Shown: one piece after another, positions 35,601 to 46,069 of the stretch
How the letters are laid out: each line of letters begins with the position of its first letter
Numbering within the stretch: position 1 is the stretch's first letter
Assembly (NCBI GenBank): GCA_024207135.1
Contig: CP042428.1
Location: 3,906,001 to 3,970,000 of the forward strand
Source of the DNA: Arthrobacter sp. C2
GTDB taxonomy: Bacteria > Actinomycetota > Actinomycetes > Actinomycetales > Micrococcaceae
Direction: 5' to 3'
DNA: 64,000 nucleotides
The notes under the pieces: generated by a model
What the model was told of the DNA's origin: nothing
What the model saw: the letters and a program-made list of their open reading frames with translations, nothing else
Database searches by the model: none
Position numbers and translations under genes: made by a program

Positions 35601-36044
35601 TCAGGATTCCAGTGCCGACATGATCTTCTGGATTCGCCGCATTCGGGTTTCGTCGCTCTTGGCGCTTTGGACAGACTGCTCGTGGGCGCGCTGTTGGCTG
35701 TAGGAGAGGGCGGACCAGGCCTTCGACGCCGCCGGGTTTGAGGCGAACAGCCCTGCCAGTTCGGTGGGGATTTCGACGGTTCGCGGGGCGTCGTCAACTT
35801 CGAGCCCGACCTCGATTTCATCGCCCGCGCCCTTGCCCGTGGCGGACCGGGTCTCGGCGTTGAACGAGATCAGGAATTGGCCGCCCATCGATGCGATGGT
35901 GTTTCGGTACGAGTAATTGCCATCAATGGTGACGACCACGGGAACGCGCTTCCCTCGGCCGAAGCCGAGCACAATGTCCTCGGGCACGATGATGCCGACG
36001 TTGTTGCCGCCGGCGGCCCACAGCGTTGTTCGGAAGTTGACCAT
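35601..36044 (-). CDS. DUF1905/YdeI-like protein
   Basis: A 147-residue protein. The N-terminal half (residues 1-80, LWAAGGNNVGIIVPEDIVLGFGRGKRVPV) is a DUF1905 beta-barrel domain. The C-terminal half (FASNPAASKAWSALSYSQQRAHEQSVQSAK) is the YdeI/OmpD-associated helical domain, with the usual loss of a long linker. GGAGGAG lies 6 nt before the ATG. Function is unknown; these proteins are often induced by stress in other bacteria. It stands alone. Confidence 0.82.
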   Translation of the reverse strand: MVNFRTTLWAAGGNNVGIIVPEDIVLGFGRGKRVPVVVTIDGNYSYRNTIASMGGQFLISFNAETRSATGKGAGDEIEVGLEVDDAPRTVEIPTELAGLFASNPAASKAWSALSYSQQRAHEQSVQSAKSDETRMRRIQKIMSALES

Positions 36045-36339
36045 GGTTGCTCCTCCAATAGGGGATGCTGACCATGCTAGCGCGGTGTGCGTGAAGCAGC
36101 TGATGGCTCCGGGACACAATATCGGCAAGTCCACAGGGCATCGACGCGGAGGGCCAGCGGGGCCCCTGGCAGTGCAATGAACCCCGTCCGCCGGGAAACC
36201 GCGGCCAGGTTCGGGGCAGCAAGAGCACTGCTGCACGCGCCTGCCAAGGGGGTTTGAAAATCGCCAAAATTGCCCGGGAGGCCATCAGCCCCAAGAATGG
36301 ACCGCCTGGCTCCGTGCAGTAGCCAGGCGGTGCACTCAT

Positions 36340-36735
36340 TTACTTGTCGGTGGCACTCAGCTGCCAGGAAACACCAAAACGGTCGCTCACCCATGCGTAT
36401 CGCTGGGCGAAAGGATACTCGCCAGGCGGCATCAAGACCTGGCCCTGGTCGGAGAGCCGGTCAAACAGTGCATCCAAGGAAGCTTCGTCGGGGCAGTCGA
36501 AGAAGAACGACACCGACGGAGTGAACCCAAAGGCGTGAACGTCCGGGCTGTCGATGCACAGCAGTGTCTGGTCGGCAATCCGGAAGCTTGCCGTTTTGAC
36601 CGTGCCTTCGCGGTCTGGTTCCTCCGGTCCATAGCGGTCCATGTCGAGGATTTCGGCGTCGGGGAAGGCCGAGACGTAAAAGTTCATGGCCTCTTCGGCC
36701 TGGCCCGTGAACATCAAGAACGGTGTCAGTGTCAT
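36340..36735 (-). CDS. VOC family protein (PhnB-like)
   Basis: A 131-residue glyoxalase-fold protein with two beta-alpha-beta-beta-beta modules. MTLTPFLMFTGQAEEAMNFY opens the first; FFFDCPDEASLDALFDRLSD and the ending YAWVSDRFGVSWQL form the second. This is the PhnB/3-demethylubiquinone-methyltransferase-like branch, and most members have no known activity. TACAGT ends 6 nt before the ATG at 36735, so it is probably leaderless. The longer frame has no support. Confidence 0.85.
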   Translation of the reverse strand: MTLTPFLMFTGQAEEAMNFYVSAFPDAEILDMDRYGPEEPDREGTVKTASFRIADQTLLCIDSPDVHAFGFTPSVSFFFDCPDEASLDALFDRLSDQGQVLMPPGEYPFAQRYAWVSDRFGVSWQLSATDK

Positions 36736-36870
36736 GCCACCACTGTACCGACGCGGCTCGGTGGCAGGCATCCACCGGCTGCGATGGGTGCGGGCCCGCA
36801 TCGCCCTCCGGCAGGCGAGGGCCCCGAGCCACTGATCCGCCCGGGGCCCGGTCCCTGGCAGGGGAGCGCG

Positions 36871-38331
36871 TCAGCGCCGCTTGTCCACCGCGACGAAGAA
36901 CGAAACGGCCAGGCCGATGGTGGCCAGGACGGCACCGACGATGAAGGCGACGTGGGCGCCGGAGAACAGCGCGTGGGCCAGGTCGGACCCCGCTTCAAGC
37001 CGAGCCGTGGAGAGCAATGACATGACGGTGATGAAGACGGTGGTGCCGATGGCGCCGCCGAGCTGCTGGCCGGTGTTGAAGATGGCCGAGCCGTGGCCGT
37101 ACAGGCGGGGCTCGAGGCTGGCCATGGCCGAGGACATCAACCCGGTCATCAGCAGCGCCAGCCCGATGGAGAAGATGATGTGGTTGACCATGAACACCCA
37201 CAGGGCCGTGTCCGAATCCACGCCGACGTAGAGCCACTGGCCAAGTGCGAGCATGGCCGCACCCGGAATCACGACCGGGCGGGGCCCGAAGCGGTCGTAG
37301 ATGCGCCCGAAGATCGGCGCGACAACGGCCTGGGCCAGGCCGCCGGGCAGCAGCATCATGCCGATGGCCAGCGTGCCGATGCCCGCGCCGGATTCGAGGA
37401 TGATCGGCAGCATCACGATGGTGCCCAGCAGCGTGCCGAAGGCGATCATGATCAGCAGCACGGACAAGGTGAAGCTGCGGGACCTGAACGGGGTCAGGTT
37501 CAGCAATTCCTTGCCGTCGCGGGTGAGGCGGACCTGGCGCTTGATGAACAGGGCCAGGGACAGCAGGCCGAAGGCGAAGCAGGCGATGGCCAGCACCGGG
37601 TTCTCGGCGGCATGCTCAAGGGTGGAGATGCCGTAGACCAGCAGTCCGAAGGCGAAGGCGGAAAGCACGACGGAGAAGACATCGACCGGGAGCTTGCGGG
37701 CCGTCGAGGGGAGCTTGATGAAAACGATGCCCAGCACCAGGATGACCACGGCCAGCGGGGCCATCAGGATGAAGATGTAGTGCCAGCTGAAGGAGTTGAC
37801 TATGGCGCCTGAAACGGTGGGTCCCACGGCCGGGCCCACGGAGATCACGATCGAGTTCAGCCCCATGACGGCCCCGCGCTTGTGCACGGGGACCAGCTGC
37901 AAGGTGGTGGTCATCAGCAGCGGCAGCACGATGGCGGTGCCGACGGCCTGGATGATGCGGGCCACCAGCAGCACCGCGAAGGTCGGGGCAACGATGGCGA
38001 TGGCCGTGCCGACGACGAAGCTGGACAATGCGAAGATGAACAGTGCCCGCGTGCTGAAACGCTGCAGCAGGAACCCGGTGGTGGGGATGACCACGGACAT
38101 GGTCAGCAGGAACCCGGTGGTCAGCCACTGCCCGGCGGCCGCGGAGACGGACAAGTCCGCCATGATGGCCGGCAGGGCGACGCTGAGCACCGTTTCGTTC
38201 AGGATCATCAGGAAGGCGGCCAGGGCCAGGGCCCCGATGATGCCGGTGAGCTGCCTGGTGGGCAACGTGGGCGGGGCCTGTCGCGACGTGGTCGGGGGCG
38301 GCGGCATCGTGTCTTCTGCGGTCTGGGCCAT
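36871..38331 (-). CDS. MFS multidrug exporter, DHA2 family
   Basis: A 486-residue drug:proton antiporter with about 14 predicted membrane helices. The helix 1 motif LNETVLSVALPAIMADL and the loop motif GFLLQRFSTRALF are those of DHA2 exporters such as LmrB or QacA. RIIQAVGTAIVLPLL and GPAVGPTVSGAIVNSFSWHYIFI (motif C) fit too. The start at 38331 has AGAAGG about 9 nt upstream. It diverges from a TetR regulator over two identical palindromes, so it is probably induced when a toxic ligand releases that repressor. Confidence 0.92.
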   Translation of the reverse strand: MAQTAEDTMPPPPTTSRQAPPTLPTRQLTGIIGALALAAFLMILNETVLSVALPAIMADLSVSAAAGQWLTTGFLLTMSVVIPTTGFLLQRFSTRALFIFALSSFVVGTAIAIVAPTFAVLLVARIIQAVGTAIVLPLLMTTTLQLVPVHKRGAVMGLNSIVISVGPAVGPTVSGAIVNSFSWHYIFILMAPLAVVILVLGIVFIKLPSTARKLPVDVFSVVLSAFAFGLLVYGISTLEHAAENPVLAIACFAFGLLSLALFIKRQVRLTRDGKELLNLTPFRSRSFTLSVLLIMIAFGTLLGTIVMLPIILESGAGIGTLAIGMMLLPGGLAQAVVAPIFGRIYDRFGPRPVVIPGAAMLALGQWLYVGVDSDTALWVFMVNHIIFSIGLALLMTGLMSSAMASLEPRLYGHGSAIFNTGQQLGGAIGTTVFITVMSLLSTARLEAGSDLAHALFSGAHVAFIVGAVLATIGLAVSFFVAVDKRR

Positions 38332-38372
38332 CGAAAATACCTTCTTCTGTGAAAAGTGAACAAACCAAATCA

Positions 38373-38387
38373 TGTCACGGTGTGACA
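38373..38387. promoter_or_regulatory. TetR-type operator 1
   Basis: The inverted repeat TGTCA-N5-TGACA (spacer CGGTG) lies 42 bp before the exporter start. It is the first of two copies 33 bp apart. Confidence 0.6.
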
Positions 38388-38405
38388 CATTTGATAAGCT
38401 AAAGT

Positions 38406-38420
38406 TGTCAGAGTGTGACA
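38406..38420. promoter_or_regulatory. TetR-type operator 2
   Basis: The second TGTCA-N5-TGACA (spacer GAGTG) overlaps a -35-like TTGTCA and precedes TATACT, on the side of the regulator gene. It would allow autorepression. Confidence 0.6.
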
Positions 38421-38486
38421 CAAGATATACTTTTTCAAGCCCCGGAACGCGCCGGGGCGCCGCCGCGTCAAGGAGTGGGACGAACT

Positions 38487-39071
38487 GTGGGGATCCGCGA
38501 AGAACGCCGCGCACGGATGCGCCGAGAGATCCAGGGAGCCACGCTGGACCTGGTGGAGAAGCAGGGCCTTGACGCCACGACGATCGGCGACATCGCCGCA
38601 CGCGTAGGAATTTCCGAGCGCACGGTTTTCCGCTACTACGCGTCCAAGGAGCATGCGCTCATGCCCGGCCAGCAGAGCCTGATCGACACCCTGGTGGGCA
38701 GCGAAAGCGCCCATTCAACTTCCTCCGGAATCCTGGGGGATCTGCTGGCCGTGTGTCGGGACCTGTTCGCGCAGGAGGTCGAGCAGAGCGATTTCCGGAG
38801 GATCTCCCGCCTGATGGTGCAGGAGCCGGCGATGACGAGGGTGGTCGTGCGGCAAGAGCGGATACTGGTTGAGGCGCTGAGTGCCGCGCTCGTCGGGCGG
38901 GGGCAGCTGGAATCGATCCAGGCGCTGCTGGTGGCCGAGGTGGTCACGGCCGCCTGGCGGGTCGCCTGGCAAAGCTTTGCGCGGAACGAAGTCGACGGCG
39001 TGGATTCCGACCCGGTGGAACTCTTCGAGAAAACCATTTGCGAATTGGGGAAGTTGTTTCACGAAGGCTGA
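38487..39071 (+). CDS. TetR family transcriptional regulator
   Basis: A 194-residue repressor. The N-terminal helix-turn-helix (ATLDLVEKQGLDATTIGDIAARVGISERTVFRYYASKEHAL) is a textbook TetR DNA-binding domain. The C-terminal helical part is the ligand and dimerisation domain. I chose the GTG at 38487 (GIREERRARMRREIQ) because AAGGAG lies about 11 nt upstream. The GTG at 38415 falls inside operator 2 and would add 24 atypical residues. It probably controls the divergent DHA2 exporter and itself. Confidence 0.9.
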   Translation: MGIREERRARMRREIQGATLDLVEKQGLDATTIGDIAARVGISERTVFRYYASKEHALMPGQQSLIDTLVGSESAHSTSSGILGDLLAVCRDLFAQEVEQSDFRRISRLMVQEPAMTRVVVRQERILVEALSAALVGRGQLESIQALLVAEVVTAAWRVAWQSFARNEVDGVDSDPVELFEKTICELGKLFHEG

Positions 39072-39238
39072 GGTGGGCGGCTCGGACCATTCAGTTATGA
39101 CGGGTTAACTTAACTCGTCCCGAGTGCGGAAGCCCCGATTGCCCCGCCAATGCGCGGCGAAACGGTCCCGCAAGGTGACGGGATCCTTGCCACAAAAAGT
39201 GTTTACGGGCGGAAAGTCGGGTAAGTTGGGGACGTTGA

Positions 39239-41515
<2,277 letters not shown>

Positions 41516-41530
41516 TTCCACGCCTGACTC

Positions 41531-41598
41531 AACGCCTGACGGCGGGTCGCCTGCTTTTCCCTTTCCGGGGAAGCACGCGGCCCGCCGTCGGCGTTTTG
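41531..41598 (+). terminator. Terminator after icd
   Basis: A long stem (41531-41546 with 41581-41595, one bulge) encloses a second small hairpin and is followed by TTTTG, 15 bp after the icd stop. Confidence 0.75.
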
Positions 41599-41636
41599 TG
41601 CGCACATGCCTGGGAAGTCTCAGGGCGTAGTCGTGC

Positions 41637-41760
41637 CACGGCAAGGATCATTTGGCTCAACGGGGCGTTTGGCTCCGGAAAGAGCACCACGGCGAACAAG
41701 CCGGTAGAATTGCTTCCCGGCGCATGCCGTTTTACCCCGGAGAAGTTCAGAAGACTCATT
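41637..41760 (+). pseudogene. N-terminal remnant of a P-loop kinase/ATPase
   Basis: A rightward frame reads IIWLNGAFGSGKSTTANK followed by LLPGACRFTPEKF. This is the start of a small P-loop nucleotide kinase-like protein (Walker A GAFGSGKST). After about 40 residues the reading frame loses similarity and no Walker B follows, so the gene is truncated or frameshifted. The unbroken open frame continues to 41871 but looks like noise. Confidence 0.5.
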
Positions 41761-41889
41761 TGTCAACGGACAAGGTCTTCACAGTCGGGATCACCTGCCG
41801 CACCCAATTCCCGACCGAAGTCCTGGAAAGTGCCATCCCGTATACCGAACCTTCGTGGGGAATACACGTAGGGAGACGCCTGTGAAGGC

Positions 41890-43182
41890 TCAGCTTGGTG
41901 CGGCAGCGTCCCTGACGGTCCTTTCGATGATGGCCGCGGCGGCGGCGCAGCCGTCCGTTGCCTCAAATTCGCGGCATATGGCCTGTGCCCGCTCGCGCCA
42001 GCCTGGATCGGCCAGGATGGTGTCGACCGCTTTTTCGACGGCGTCCGCGACCGGCGACTCGGTCCGGAGGTTTATCCCGACCCCGGCATGCTCAACCCTC
42101 GCATTGACGTCGTTCTTGCCTTCGTTGATGCCAGCGGAAACCACGGGCACCCCATGGGCGAGGCTCAGCAGCACGCCACCGAAACCGCCGTTGGTGATGA
42201 ATACGTCGGTGGACGGGAAGACCGCTTCAAAGTCGACGAAGTCTTCCACCACTACGTTTGGCCCGGCGTACCGTTTTCGGAGATCGTCCGTGCCAGCCCC
42301 GCCGGTGGCCACTACCACCAGCATGTCCCGGTCCTTGAGCGCTTCGATGGCCGGGATGATGAGCTTGTTGGGATCCTTGTTGTCCACGGTCCCCTGGGTA
42401 ACCACCACCGTCCGGGCGTAGCGGCCCAGCTGCTTGATCCCAGCCTCCGCCGTGGCACGCCGGTAGGGAAGCAGGGCACCTACGTAATCGACTTTGGGAT
42501 TGACTTTGCTGCGCGGATAGTCGAGCGATGCGGTACCTGTTTGGATCACGGCGTCGGACCACAGGTATGGCTCATCGGTTAAAGGCCTACTAGTGTCGGC
42601 GTGGAGACCGAAGAGTTCGAGCTGCTTAGCGTAACTGTCTCGTGCGGGCTTGGCCACCACTTGTTGGATCACTATTCGGGCGCCAGCCTGCAGCACCTTT
42701 TGCGGCAGGGTGCGCGCCGGCAGGAAACCAAAGAACAATGGCGGCACCCATGGGTCGCTTTCCATGTTGCATATGGGCACGAAGCTGACCACCGGTTTGC
42801 CGATCAAGACCGAAACGAGGCGCTGGATGAACATGGACGAGTCCATGACGAGTGCATCGAATGCAGAATCGGAATGGAGCTCGCGAATGTCCTCAAAAAA
42901 GTTGGTCACGTTGCTGGCGAAGATCCGTTCACCATCAAAGCGGATCGCCATGGGCCCCTTGAGCTTTGCGCGCTGCGGATACAGCTCGTTGAGATTGTCC
43001 GCGGTGTGTTCGATCGCCCGGACGAAGGGAAAATGACGAATGCCGAACCCAGCCAGTTTCCCTGCGAAAACGCTCCCCGTGTAAAAGGCAACGTCATGCC
43101 CGGAGTCCTTCAAACGCATGGCGATTCCGGTCATGGGATTGAAATGCCCGGCAATCGCTTGGCTCGCCAACAGGATCTTCAC
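41890..43182 (-). CDS. Glycosyltransferase, MGT/UGT type
   Basis: A 430-residue GT-B fold enzyme of the macrolide/UDP-glucuronosyl transferase group. The N-terminal KILLASQAIAGHFNPMTGIA binds the acceptor. The C-terminal half has VVVTQGTVDN and NGGFGGVLLSLAHGVPVVSAG, the nucleotide-sugar binding region, although the usual HGG triad reads NGG here. The GTG at 43182 has GTAGGGG about 7 nt upstream; an ATG at 43200 or 43212 is possible. The acceptor is unknown and no biosynthetic cluster surrounds it. Confidence 0.85.
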   Translation of the reverse strand: MKILLASQAIAGHFNPMTGIAMRLKDSGHDVAFYTGSVFAGKLAGFGIRHFPFVRAIEHTADNLNELYPQRAKLKGPMAIRFDGERIFASNVTNFFEDIRELHSDSAFDALVMDSSMFIQRLVSVLIGKPVVSFVPICNMESDPWVPPLFFGFLPARTLPQKVLQAGARIVIQQVVAKPARDSYAKQLELFGLHADTSRPLTDEPYLWSDAVIQTGTASLDYPRSKVNPKVDYVGALLPYRRATAEAGIKQLGRYARTVVVTQGTVDNKDPNKLIIPAIEALKDRDMLVVVATGGAGTDDLRKRYAGPNVVVEDFVDFEAVFPSTDVFITNGGFGGVLLSLAHGVPVVSAGINEGKNDVNARVEHAGVGINLRTESPVADAVEKAVDTILADPGWRERAQAICREFEATDGCAAAAAIIERTVRDAAAPS

Positions 43183-43469
43183 GTTCGCACCCCTACCCAT
43201 CACACCTGCCACCGACCCCCAATAGGGAAGGCTGCAATGGTGTTGGCCTGATAATACGCCGGGGGTTACAGCGTCACAAGGCGTCGTGTTGAACCTGGCA
43301 GTTCGTCATGGCTCTCCGCGGAAAGCGCGGTATTGAAGCGACAAGGAAAGCGCGACCAACCCAGCCAGCCGGGCATGGGGGTTGTGCTTGGTTGTGCCGG
43401 CAGAATGGCCGTTGCAAGTCATGGGATCAGGGTACTTGTGGGATGCGACAAATACGCTTGGGATCAGGG

Positions 43470-43700
43470 CGTTTGTCCTACCCAACAGCCGTCGGATTGC
43501 ACTGCTCGAGCCAGTCCTCGTCAAGCTCGACCACGCCGATGGTGTGGTCCGGACCCAGATCCATATGCTTGGATCGCTGGTGGGACGTTCACAGCACCGT
43601 TGCGCCACGGCAGGTAGGCATTCGAATCTGCCTGCACCCTGTCAGTGGTGAAAGCCCACCCGGAATCAAGGCACGGAGGGCCTCCAAAAACCATATGGAG
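43470..43700 (-). pseudogene. Possible frameshifted coding remnant
   Basis: Within the roughly 500-bp gap before the dGTPase gene, the minus strand reads protein-like in two overlapping frames. One contains DSGWAFTTDRVQADSNAYLP, and after a frame change MDLGPDHTIGVVELDEDWLE ends at a stop near 43480. Together they look like the C-terminal part of one decayed gene. I do not recognise a family. Confidence 0.25.
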
Positions 43701-43725
43701 AGTGCGTGTCCTGCATGAAAGCCGG

Positions 43726-45258
43726 TCACAGCCCGCGTCCGACTTCCCAGATGCCCTCGGAGGTCCCGGTGAGCAGGGCATTGACGGAGGCCGCCTGCGC
43801 GTCGGTGAAAGAGGCAATGTAGTCGACAATGGCACGGGCCCGGCCAAGCCGCTCGATCTCCCCGCGCGAGGCCTCGGCAAAAAGCCTGGGGGACTCGGCA
43901 TGCAGCCGCCGGTACTCGCCGGTTGCGGCCTCAACGGAGTCCAGCAGCCGGCGCGGGGCCCGGGCGGCATCCTGCGGGTCATCCAGCCAGGCGGCGAGCC
44001 CCTCGGCCAGTGACCTGATGATGCGGGTCTGCCCGCGCTGGTACAGGGCCAGGTCGGAACGCTCGAGCACGAAGCGCTCGTGCACGAACTTGAGCACCAC
44101 CACGTCGTGCCAGGCCTCGTCGGCCAGCCGCACGTGCCCGCTGCGGACCACCGGGTCCTTCTCCACCGCGATGGAGGCCTGGAGCCGGTTGATCCAGCGC
44201 CGGGTGAAGGCGGTGACGGCACGGTCGGCATCAAGGCCGCCGTCGTAGGGCAGCGCCAGCAACCCTTCGACCAGGTCGTGGTCCACCCGCTGAACCGAGG
44301 CGCGGAAGGCCTCGGCGTTGGCGATCCACGGGTCCTTGGCCGCGACCTTGCGCCAGGTGCGCTCCAGCCCGTGGCCGGGGATGCGCAGGTCAAGGTCGCG
44401 CGCATCCAGCGCGGACAGCGCGGGCCCGGAATCGAGCCAGCGCCGCAGTTCGGAGGACACCAGGGAATACTGCAGCACCCCGGCACGGTAGAAGTCGTCC
44501 AGGTCGTGCACCGCATAGGCGATGTCGTCGGCGATGTCCATGACCGAGCATTCCAGGGTCTGCTGGTGGTCGGCGATCTGCCCGAAGACCGAGAGCACGT
44601 CGCGCATCTCGGCCGCCTCGATGTCGTAGGCCGAGTACTTCACCGCCGGGCGGCCGCCGCCGGGGCCCACGCCGCGCGGCAGCAGTTCCGGGGGACGGGA
44701 CGGCAGGGAACGCCACTCGTTGCGGGTCCACGGGTACTTCAGCACCGCGGCCCGCACGGCCCGGGTCAGGTTCAGCCCGCGTGCGGAAGCGTCGCAGCTG
44801 TCCAGCGCGGTGAGGATGCGGAAGGACTGGGCGTTGCCCTCGAAGCCATCGGGGAGCCCGAGGATCTGGCGGGCGGCCCGGTCCAGTTCCTGTTCGCCCA
44901 GGTGCCCGAAGGGCGGGTGGCCCAGGTCGTGGGCCGCCGCGGCGGCCTGCACCACGACCGGGTCGCAACCACCGAGTTCCTCCACAAGCCTTTGCGTGGG
45001 TTCGTCGGCGTTGCGCAGGCCTATGGCGATGGAGCGGGCCACGGCGGAGACCTTCAACGAGTGGGTGAGCCGGTTGTGCACCACGGTGCCGGCGCCGGCC
45101 TGCGGGATGACCTGGGTGACTGCCGAGAGCCGGGAGAAATAGGGGGAGAATCGGATGCGTTCGATGTCGACGCGGAATTCGTCTTCGCCGGGCCGCGATT
45201 CCTCGCCGATGTCCCGGTCCCGTCCGCCGCTGAGGTGTGTCGTGTTCCTGTAATCCAT
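43726..45258 (-). CDS. dgt: Deoxyguanosinetriphosphate triphosphohydrolase-like protein
   Basis: A 510-residue HD-domain dNTPase. It would release triphosphate from dGTP or other dNTPs and so limit the nucleotide pool. The HD metal ligands lie in VVHNRLTHSLKVSAVA and AAAHDLGHPPFGHLGE, and the later conserved Asp in SVMDIADDIAYAVHDLDDF. The start at 45258 has TGGAGC 6 nt upstream. Family membership is clear; substrate preference within the family is not. Confidence 0.92.
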   Translation of the reverse strand: MDYRNTTHLSGGRDRDIGEESRPGEDEFRVDIERIRFSPYFSRLSAVTQVIPQAGAGTVVHNRLTHSLKVSAVARSIAIGLRNADEPTQRLVEELGGCDPVVVQAAAAAHDLGHPPFGHLGEQELDRAARQILGLPDGFEGNAQSFRILTALDSCDASARGLNLTRAVRAAVLKYPWTRNEWRSLPSRPPELLPRGVGPGGGRPAVKYSAYDIEAAEMRDVLSVFGQIADHQQTLECSVMDIADDIAYAVHDLDDFYRAGVLQYSLVSSELRRWLDSGPALSALDARDLDLRIPGHGLERTWRKVAAKDPWIANAEAFRASVQRVDHDLVEGLLALPYDGGLDADRAVTAFTRRWINRLQASIAVEKDPVVRSGHVRLADEAWHDVVVLKFVHERFVLERSDLALYQRGQTRIIRSLAEGLAAWLDDPQDAARAPRRLLDSVEAATGEYRRLHAESPRLFAEASRGEIERLGRARAIVDYIASFTDAQAASVNALLTGTSEGIWEVGRGL

Positions 45259-45404
45259 GGTGGGCTCCAGCCTAGTTCGCGCCGGGCCGGGCGGCACGCA
45301 GCACCACGGCAAACACGTCGGAAGACACGGTGCCCAGGACCAATGGCGTCTGCCGCCCCCGGCCGTTGTCTTCAGGGTTTCCGGACCGGGGAAGGACGCG
45401 TGCC

Positions 45405-45881
45405 TCAGCCCAGCGGGGGAGCCGGGTGGTACCTGCCGCTTCCCCAGCCAATTTCCCAGCCCTGGTCTGGGTCCATGTAGTCGGCGTAGGCCACGGGCAG
45501 GTCGTCCATGCAATGGACACGGTCCATCAAGGAGTCGTACCAGCGCACGTACCGGGTATCGGAACCCGTTGCCCTGGGTGCGGGAAGATGTGCCAGGATC
45601 AGCAAAGCAACCTTTTCCACGGCGGTATCGTCATCGACCTCTGTTTCGGCGAACTCGTACCACCCGGCACTTGAGTACCTCAAGCAGTCTGCCTCATCTT
45701 CGGGTTCCGGATCGAACCACTCACCGGAATCGGCCTGTGGGTTTTCAAAGGCATTGAAGACCGTGATACGCCAAGCTGTGCCCGAAGCGTTCATCCCGGG
45801 GTGGATGCGCAGTGAACCGAATCCCTGCCGGTGCAGGTGGTGCACTGCCTGAAGGATCAGCAACGGAACCTTGAAATCCAT
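45405..45881 (-). CDS. Hypothetical protein, acidic, Trp/Tyr-rich
   Basis: A 158-residue soluble protein that I do not recognise. It begins with a short helical region (LLILQAVHHLHRQGFGSLRIHPGMNASGTAWRI-type sequence, residues 6-37), followed by an acidic segment (EWFDPEPEDEADCLRYSS) and a Trp-rich end. GGGGG lies about 7 nt before the ATG at 45881; an ATG at 45908 would add nine residues. Codon use resembles the host. It is the first leftward gene before dgt, separated by about 146 bp. Confidence 0.65.
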   Translation of the reverse strand: MDFKVPLLILQAVHHLHRQGFGSLRIHPGMNASGTAWRITVFNAFENPQADSGEWFDPEPEDEADCLRYSSAGWYEFAETEVDDDTAVEKVALLILAHLPAPRATGSDTRYVRWYDSLMDRVHCMDDLPVAYADYMDPDQGWEIGWGSGRYHPAPPLG

Positions 45882-45996
45882 GGGTGTGCCCCCAAACGTG
45901 TCGTCCATCGGATGTGGCTTCAATCTTTTCAGGCTAGTCCCACGCTTTGGGGCGCCAGGCACCCGATCCCGCACCCGGCGTCATCATGGGGAAAAC

Positions 45997-46037
45997 AATA
46001 GTGGGTGCCCATCCCTTGTGGATGGGCACCCGCTATT
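45997..46037 (-). terminator. Terminator after ilvD (probably bidirectional)
   Basis: An 18-bp stem (45997-46014 with 46020-46037, one mismatch, 5-nt loop) lies 33 bp beyond the ilvD stop and is followed on the minus strand by GTTTTC. Confidence 0.8.
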
Positions 46038-46069
46038 GGATCGAATGAACCACGCGGACGCGGTTGTCT

